From JANNNX01 sp031398745 (lineage in GTDB: Bacteria; Actinomycetota; Acidimicrobiia; Acidimicrobiales; CADCSY01): DNA of 64,000 nt. The position numbers and the translations under genes were made by a program. The stretch covers positions 21,841 through 85,840 of the forward strand of contig JANNNX010000074.1 of assembly GCA_031398745.1 (NCBI GenBank). The letters run 5' to 3'. The notes beneath the pieces are model-generated. The model did not search any database and had not been told where the DNA came from. It saw only the letters and a program-made list of their open reading frames with translations. Positions 63,496-64,000 of the stretch are shown piece after piece. Every line of letters starts with the position of its first letter. Within the stretch, counting starts at the first letter, position 1.

Positions 63496-64000
63496 GCGAG
63501 GGCGGCGGCGACGGCGGAGTCGATGTCCCGGTGGACCTCGACCGTCTCGGTCCGATCGGTGCGGACGTGCACGACATGGGGGCCTCGGGTCCGGCGGGCC
63601 ACCTCGAGCGCGGGCCCGAGCCCGTCGGCCTCGTGGACCCCGATGGTGCCGAGACCGTGGGCCGCGGCCAGCAGAGCGATGTCGACGTCCTGGGGCGTGG
63701 CGAAGAGCCGCTCGAAGTCCTCGGCCTCGACCTCCCGGGCCTGGGGGAGGAACGAGAAGATCCCTCCACCGGCATTGTCGACGACCACCACCGTCAGGTC
63801 CACGCCGCTGGCCGCCAGGCCGAGCAGGGCGTTGGTGTCGTGGAGGAAGGCGAGGTCACCGACCAGCGCGGTGGTGGGGCGGCCGGTGGCCGAGGCCACC
63901 CCCACCGCGGTGGAGACGACGCCGTCGATCCCGTTGGCGCCCCGGTTGGCGAGCACCCGGATCCCGCCGCGGGCAGCGGCGTACCACTCGACGTGGCGGC
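63486..64000 (-). CDS. menD: SEPHCHC synthase MenD, C-terminal part; gene runs off the window
   Basis: The last 171 residues of a thiamine-diphosphate enzyme that joins isochorismate and 2-oxoglutarate. VLANRGANGIDGVVSTAVG is the MenD signature, LVGDLAFLHDTNALL contains the ThDP-magnesium motif, and VVVDNAGGGIFSFLPQ is typical. About 70% of the gene lies beyond base 64000. It converges on menF. Confidence 0.95.
   Translation of the reverse strand, partial: RHVEWYAAARGGIRVLANRGANGIDGVVSTAVGVASATGRPTTALVGDLAFLHDTNALLGLAASGVDLTVVVVDNAGGGIFSFLPQAREVEAEDFERLFATPQDVDIALLAAAHGLGTIGVHEADGLGPALEVARRTRGPHVVHVRTDRTETVEVHRDIDSAVAAALAAG

Overview
The window is a dense, very GC-rich stretch of an actinobacterial chromosome. 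Evidence for this is a mycothiol synthase gene (mshD), a menaquinone pathway (menG, menF, menD), F420/FMN luciferase-like oxidoreductases, frequent GTG starts, and a gene order that parallels the Mycobacterium his-trp / pdtaR-polA-rpsA-coaE-uvrB-uvrA neighbourhood. A Tad pilus cluster with no outer-membrane secretin fits a single-membrane cell. I suspect a deep-branching actinobacterium of the Acidimicrobiia type, but this is an inference from gene content and not proven.

Layout. 1-5.6 kb: nucleotide excision repair and CoA genes on the minus strand (uvrA partial, a membrane protein, uvrB, coaE). 5.7-19.0 kb: a surface-appendage island with a NarL-type two-component pair, two Flp pilins, a GT-C-like membrane protein, tadC, a VWA-TadB fusion, tadA, tadZ and cpaB on the minus strand, then tadE and tadG on the plus strand. 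19.0-24.4 kb: rpsA, polA and an ANTAR response regulator with a small coiled-coil partner. 24.5-27.9 kb: a transporter fused to a DUF3105 domain, malQ and a tRNA-Leu(CAA). 28.0-32.9 kb: a type II fatty-acid synthesis cluster (fabD-fabH-fabG-acpP-fabF, then convergent fabZ and bcp). 33.5-36.2 kb: an ECF42-type sigma factor with its DGPF partner, and an EamA transporter. 36.2-40.7 kb: trpC-trpF-(membrane protein)-trpB-trpA. 40.7-46 kb: a J-domain protein, an OmpR-type two-component pair, an MFS exporter and ygfZ. 46-47.9 kb: trpE and hisI. 48-50.8 kb: an inserted trio (acyl-CoA dehydrogenase-like, NTF2-like, LLM oxidoreductase). 50.9-56.1 kb: hisD-C-B-H-A-F. 56.1-64 kb: nth, mshD, a VIT1-type transporter, rlmN, small membrane and zinc-ribbon proteins, an LLM oxidoreductase, menG-menF and partial menD.

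How the genes work together. The his and trp genes form a nearly continuous minus-strand set with 4-17 bp overlaps, so translational coupling is likely; hisG, hisE, trpD and trpG are not in the window. The fab genes form a complete elongation set apart from enoyl reductase. The Tad genes should build and power Flp pili, but no prepilin peptidase is present here, so processing must be supplied from elsewhere. The whole pilus island lies between rpsA and coaE, which are neighbours in many actinobacteria.

The most unusual observations are the VWA-TadB fusion, a FabD with a lysine-less biotinyl/lipoyl-like tail, an EamA-DUF3105 fusion, a perfect 30-bp tandem duplication placed immediately after the catalytic Asp130 of HisF, a membrane protein embedded in the trp operon, and a recognisable ECF42-type promoter upstream of the DGPF-sigma pair. 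No CRISPR array, insertion sequence or prophage was seen. No intergenic gap exceeds about 300 bases.
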